From positions 1-16,999 of the forward strand of contig JALCCG010000376.1 of assembly GCA_023212695.1 (NCBI GenBank): a stretch of DNA of 16,999 bases, written 5' to 3'. Numbering within the stretch: the first letter of the stretch is position 1; each line of letters starts with the position of its first letter. The stretch is from Sporisorium sorghi. Its lineage: Eukaryota; Basidiomycota; Ustilaginomycetes; Ustilaginales; Ustilaginaceae. Below are positions 16,796-16,999 of the stretch, piece after piece. Made by a program: the position numbers and the translations under genes. The notes under the pieces are model-generated. The model was not told the origin of the DNA. It was given only the letters and a program-made list of their open reading frames with translations, and did not search any database.

Positions 16796-16999
16796 CAAGT
16801 GTGTTGCCATCGATACAACATCGTCAGAGCGTGCTGTGCTGCCTCTGTGTGAGGTGACCACAAGGGCTAGTCGGTTTCACAGGCAGCAGCTCACTAGCTT
16901 CGAGCTCGCCAATCTCGTAGATAAGCCACCCTTGCCTACGAGCTCGAGCGACTTCGAAATCTAGTGGGGCTCACCTACGGGCTTGGAAGCCAGGCACAA
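16796..16999 (+). other. continuation of the second frame of module copy B to the window edge
   Basis: Downstream of the point where copy A is truncated, the frame through LKVTW stays open to TAG at 16962 and includes SFELANLVDKPPLPTSSSDF. This may be the next part of the element's second protein, visible only here. No family is recognised, and the element may extend past the window edge. Confidence 0.3.

Overview
The window reads as nuclear DNA of a basidiomycete fungus, most likely a smut (Ustilaginales). The visible grounds are compact, GC-rich, intron-poor genes, two short GT-AG introns (75 and 83 bp) in the only clearly spliced gene, pyrimidine-rich leaders before start codons, and eukaryote-only protein families. 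The order-level placement is inference; no species is claimed.

Left block, 1 to about 11.8 kb: ordinary host genes. A minus-strand EVE-domain (THYN1-like) protein (585-1445) is divergent from a plus-strand Mpv17/PMP22-family membrane protein with two introns (1867-2765). This converges on a minus-strand, largely disordered 473-residue protein of unknown function with three RRxS sites (2937-4358). That gene is divergent from a plus-strand Bcp1/BCCIP homologue (5194-6192). After a 2.56-kb intergenic stretch, holding only weak open-frame candidates and a hairpin, comes a large secreted S8 subtilisin-like protease with a complete catalytic triad (8756-11809). The genes share no obvious pathway; this is not a functional cluster.

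Right block, about 12.1 kb to the end: a graveyard of mobile and repeated DNA. It holds two solo LTRs of one family in opposite orientation, 12516-12859 and 15438-15774. Each begins TGTTA, ends TAACA and has its own perfect 5-bp target duplication (CAAGA and GAAAC). The left one splits a decayed reading frame that resumes in phase once the LTR and one duplication copy are discounted. There are two diverged direct copies of a module, 'end of one reading frame, roughly 0.3-0.4 kb spacer, start of another' (13082-13718 and 16308-16795). A broken LINE-type endonuclease fragment lies on the minus strand (13716-14222), together with a possible decayed host gene (14411-14804) and a pair of near-identical long palindromes 134 bp apart (15869-16027).

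The most unusual items are the duplicated two-frame module, which I cannot assign to a known family, and the paired palindromes. I found no CRISPR array, rRNA gene or convincing tRNA gene.
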